15,952 nt of DNA from Dehalococcoidia bacterium UBA7891 (GTDB lineage Bacteria > Chloroflexota > Dehalococcoidia > Lucifugimonadales > UBA826). The stretch covers positions 1 through 15,952 of the forward strand of contig DLRJ01000045.1 in the NCBI GenBank assembly GCA_002500485.1. Reading direction: 5' to 3'. The notes under the pieces are model-generated. The model did no database searches. It saw only the letters and a list, made by a program, of their open reading frames with translations, and had not been told where the DNA came from. Numbering within the stretch: position 1 is the stretch's first letter; every line of letters starts with the position of its first letter. The translations under genes and the position numbers were made by a program. Positions 14,975-15,952 of this stretch are shown in pieces.

Positions 14975-15013
14975 TTGGTAAGTTTAGGCATAGAAATTAC
15001 ACTAGGAGCATAG
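14975..15013 (+). CDS. possible 12-codon leader ORF before the GYD gene
   Basis: GGAGG at 14962-14966 is followed after eight bases by TTG, opening a 12-codon frame (MVSLGIEITLGA) that ends in TAG three bases before the GYD ATG. The AGGAG of the GYD gene lies within its last codons. The arrangement resembles a coupled leader peptide. However, the start is TTG and the frame is very short, so chance is a serious alternative. Confidence 0.15.
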   Translation: MVSLGIEITLGA

Positions 15014-15016
15014 AAA

Positions 15017-15343
15017 ATGGCAAAATATTTAATAACAGGCTCATACACAGCTGAAGCGTGGGCAGCTCAGATAGCTGATCCGAAAAACAGGATTGAGGTC
15101 GTCCGACCTGCGTTTGAAAAAATGGGAGGGTCCATTGAGTCTGCTTATCTTTCATTTGGTGCAGGTGACTTAGTGATTATCGCCGATATGCCAGATAACG
15201 TCAGTGCTGCTGCGCTATCGATGGCAGTTTCAGCCGGTGGCGGTGTAGCAAACTTGCAGACGACTCCATTGATATCTGTTGAGGAAGCTGTAACTGCTAT
15301 GAGAAAGGCAGCTGAAATAACCTACGCTCCTCCTGGGAATTAA
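15017..15343 (+). CDS. GYD-domain protein
   Basis: 108 aa matching the GYD superfamily, small proteins of dimeric ferredoxin-like fold. It begins MAKYLITGSYTAEAW, continues through RPAFEKMGGSIESAYLSFG, and carries the family box in altered form: GAGDLVIIADMPD (48-60), where Ala replaces the Tyr/Phe often found between Gly and the following residues. A Gly-rich stretch, then TTPLISVEEAVTAM, closes the domain. The biochemical role of GYD proteins is not established. They are often encoded beside oxidoreductases, as here beside an SDR. AGGAG lies eight bases before the ATG, and an intrinsic terminator follows. Confidence 0.85.
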   Translation: MAKYLITGSYTAEAWAAQIADPKNRIEVVRPAFEKMGGSIESAYLSFGAGDLVIIADMPDNVSAAALSMAVSAGGGVANLQTTPLISVEEAVTAMRKAAEITYAPPGN

Positions 15344-15365
15344 GTAGCTAATACAAGGAAATTTT

Positions 15366-15403
15366 AATACCCCTTATATTTTTGGATGTAGGGGGTATTT
15401 TTT
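15366..15403 (+). terminator. intrinsic terminator after the GYD gene
   Basis: AATACCCC (15366-15373) pairs with GGGGTATT (15392-15399), and the right arm runs straight into TTTT. It lies 23 bp past the GYD stop codon and would end the SDR/GYD transcript. The arm begins with AATA, so a weaker bidirectional activity is possible, but no leftward gene needs it. Confidence 0.75.
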
Positions 15404-15458
15404 GTTGCAAATATAAATTTAAGGTCGACTAGGCCGACAGGATATGGAGAGTGTTTCT

Positions 15459-15761
15459 ATGTACGGAACTATATTTGACTTAGACGTAAAAGAAGGTTGT
15501 GAACAGGAATTGATAGCTAGTTTCGACAAATTAGAAAACCCTCTGGGGGCTGTGGCTTTTTTTTAATGAAACCGGATAAAATGACAACAGATCTAGTTGG
15601 GGTAGCAGTGTTTGAAAGTAAAGATGCTTATCTTAAAAACGCCAACAGACCGGAACAACATGAAACCGGAACAACATGAAAACTTCACTAATATGATGCA
15701 ATATCTGGCTTCTGAACCAGAATGGAATGATGGGAAATATTTGATAGGAAAAGTCTTATGA
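15459..15761 (+). pseudogene. broken ABM-like (dimeric alpha/beta-barrel) gene with two frame lesions
   Basis: A GGAG ribosome site precedes ATG at 15459. The first frame reads MYGTIFDLDVKEG...LGAVAFF and stops at TAA 15564 after an eight-T run. One more T would continue the protein as LMKPDKMTTDLVGVAVFES...ANRPEQH in the next frame. That frame is broken by a perfect 16-bp tandem duplication (15650-15681), which leads to TGA at 15677. Removing one copy restores NFTNMMQYLASEPEWNDGKY...GKVL to TGA at 15759. The joined product, about 100 aa, has the look of antibiotic-biosynthesis-monooxygenase-like stress-responsive barrel proteins (GTIF start, GVAVFES strand, EPEWNDGKY end). Either the gene is decaying or the assembly has errors at a homopolymer and a short repeat. 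Confidence 0.7.
15650..15681. repeat. perfect 16-bp tandem duplication inside the broken ABM-like gene
   Basis: CCGGAACAACATGAAA occurs at 15650-15665 and again, identical, at 15666-15681. Removing one copy restores a continuous reading frame. The perfect identity suggests a recent event or an assembly artefact. Confidence 0.9.
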
Positions 15762-15791
15762 AGGCTACCCCGTAAATTAAAGGTTTGATAC

Positions 15792-15952
15792 ATGGAGTAT
15801 CCAGAAAATTCATTTAAACGAGAAGATGAATCGGACGATGCTTTGTTTTATTCCGAGGCCAGGTTGGTAGTTCATATTGATGAAGCTGCCATCGTTCAGT
15901 GTTAGAAATACCTTTTTGCTCAATTGCCTGAAAATTGCACGTTGCTTGATTT
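15792..15952 (+). pseudogene. 5' part of a probable SAM-methyltransferase-like gene with in-frame TAG, cut by the window edge
   Basis: ATG at 15792 opens MEYPENSFKREDESDDALFY, followed by SEARLVVHIDEAAIVQC, then TAG at 15903. In the same frame the sequence continues KYLFAQLPENCTLLD to the window end, which looks like a natural continuation (a helix followed by a strand entering a glycine-rich motif). From memory, the FxREDESDDxLFYxExRLVVHID opening is seen in small bacterial proteins of methyltransferase type, where an LDL motif follows at this point. I could not check this. A single nonsense change could explain the stop. No clear ribosome site is visible. It lies 30 bp after the previous broken gene. 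Confidence 0.5.

Noticed and set aside
15557..15566. Programmed frameshift at the T8 run as the sole explanation of the split gene
   Set aside because: A -1 shift would join the first two segments, but the 16-bp duplication still leads to a TGA, so slippage alone cannot give a full product.
15593..15793. 66-codon minus-strand ORF at the right end
   Set aside because: It lies opposite the broken ABM-like gene, whose plus-strand translation is far more protein-like.
15903..15905. Recoded TAG (pyrrolysine or stop reassignment)
   Set aside because: Other genes in the window end normally with TAG, for example the lipoprotein and sulfatase A, and no recoding element or amber-suppressor tRNA is visible.
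1..15952. CRISPR arrays, insertion sequences, tRNA or rRNA genes
   Set aside because: I saw no regularly spaced repeats, transposase-like frames with terminal repeats, or tRNA/rRNA signatures on either strand.

Overview
The window looks like an accessory catabolic region from a marine, heterotrophic, Gram-negative-like bacterium. GC is moderate (roughly 40-45% by eye). Three FSDQQR-type sulfatases, an oligopeptide-type ABC importer whose binding protein has a long Ala/Pro linker, an Ldh2-type dehydrogenase, an SDR with an extended glycine loop and a GYD protein together recall marine Chloroflexota (SAR202-like Dehalococcoidia). That placement is an inference from gene style. There is no rRNA, tRNA or other taxonomic marker here.

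Left and centre (1-12123) is all minus strand. Reading with transcription from 12210 downward: a sigma70-like promoter (12183-12210), sulfatase C, an oligopeptide-family binding lipoprotein, two OppB/OppC-type permeases, sulfatase B, sulfatase A, a doubtful 69-codon ORF, a 4,5-dihydroxyphthalate decarboxylase-like (PBP2 fold) protein, and a large lipoprotein with a coiled coil and five cysteine pairs that has its own promoter. Spacing from sulfatase C to sulfatase A is short (about 25-160 bp), so this is probably one operon. It is interrupted by a hairpin behind the binding protein and another between sulfatases B and A. None of the sulfatases has a signal peptide, so the simplest model is import of an organosulfate followed by desulfation in the cytoplasm. 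The importer's ATPase subunits are not in the window.

Right part (12124-15343): a 308-bp divergent intergenic region with a composite 31-bp dyad, then a plus-strand Ldh2-family dehydrogenase. It meets a small two-TM protein tail to tail, with a TTAA serving as both stop codons. An SDR follows divergently, then a hairpin-bearing leader, a GYD-domain protein and a good intrinsic terminator.

Right end (15400-15952) holds two damaged reading frames. One is a small dimeric alpha/beta-barrel (ABM-like) gene broken at a T8 run and again by a perfect 16-bp tandem duplication. The other is the start of what resembles a SAM-methyltransferase-type gene, with an in-frame TAG at codon 38 and readable sequence beyond it. 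The most interesting items are the importer flanked by three intracellular sulfatases, the active-site substitutions in sulfatase A, the unrecognised cysteine-pair lipoprotein, and the decaying (or mis-assembled) genes at the right edge.
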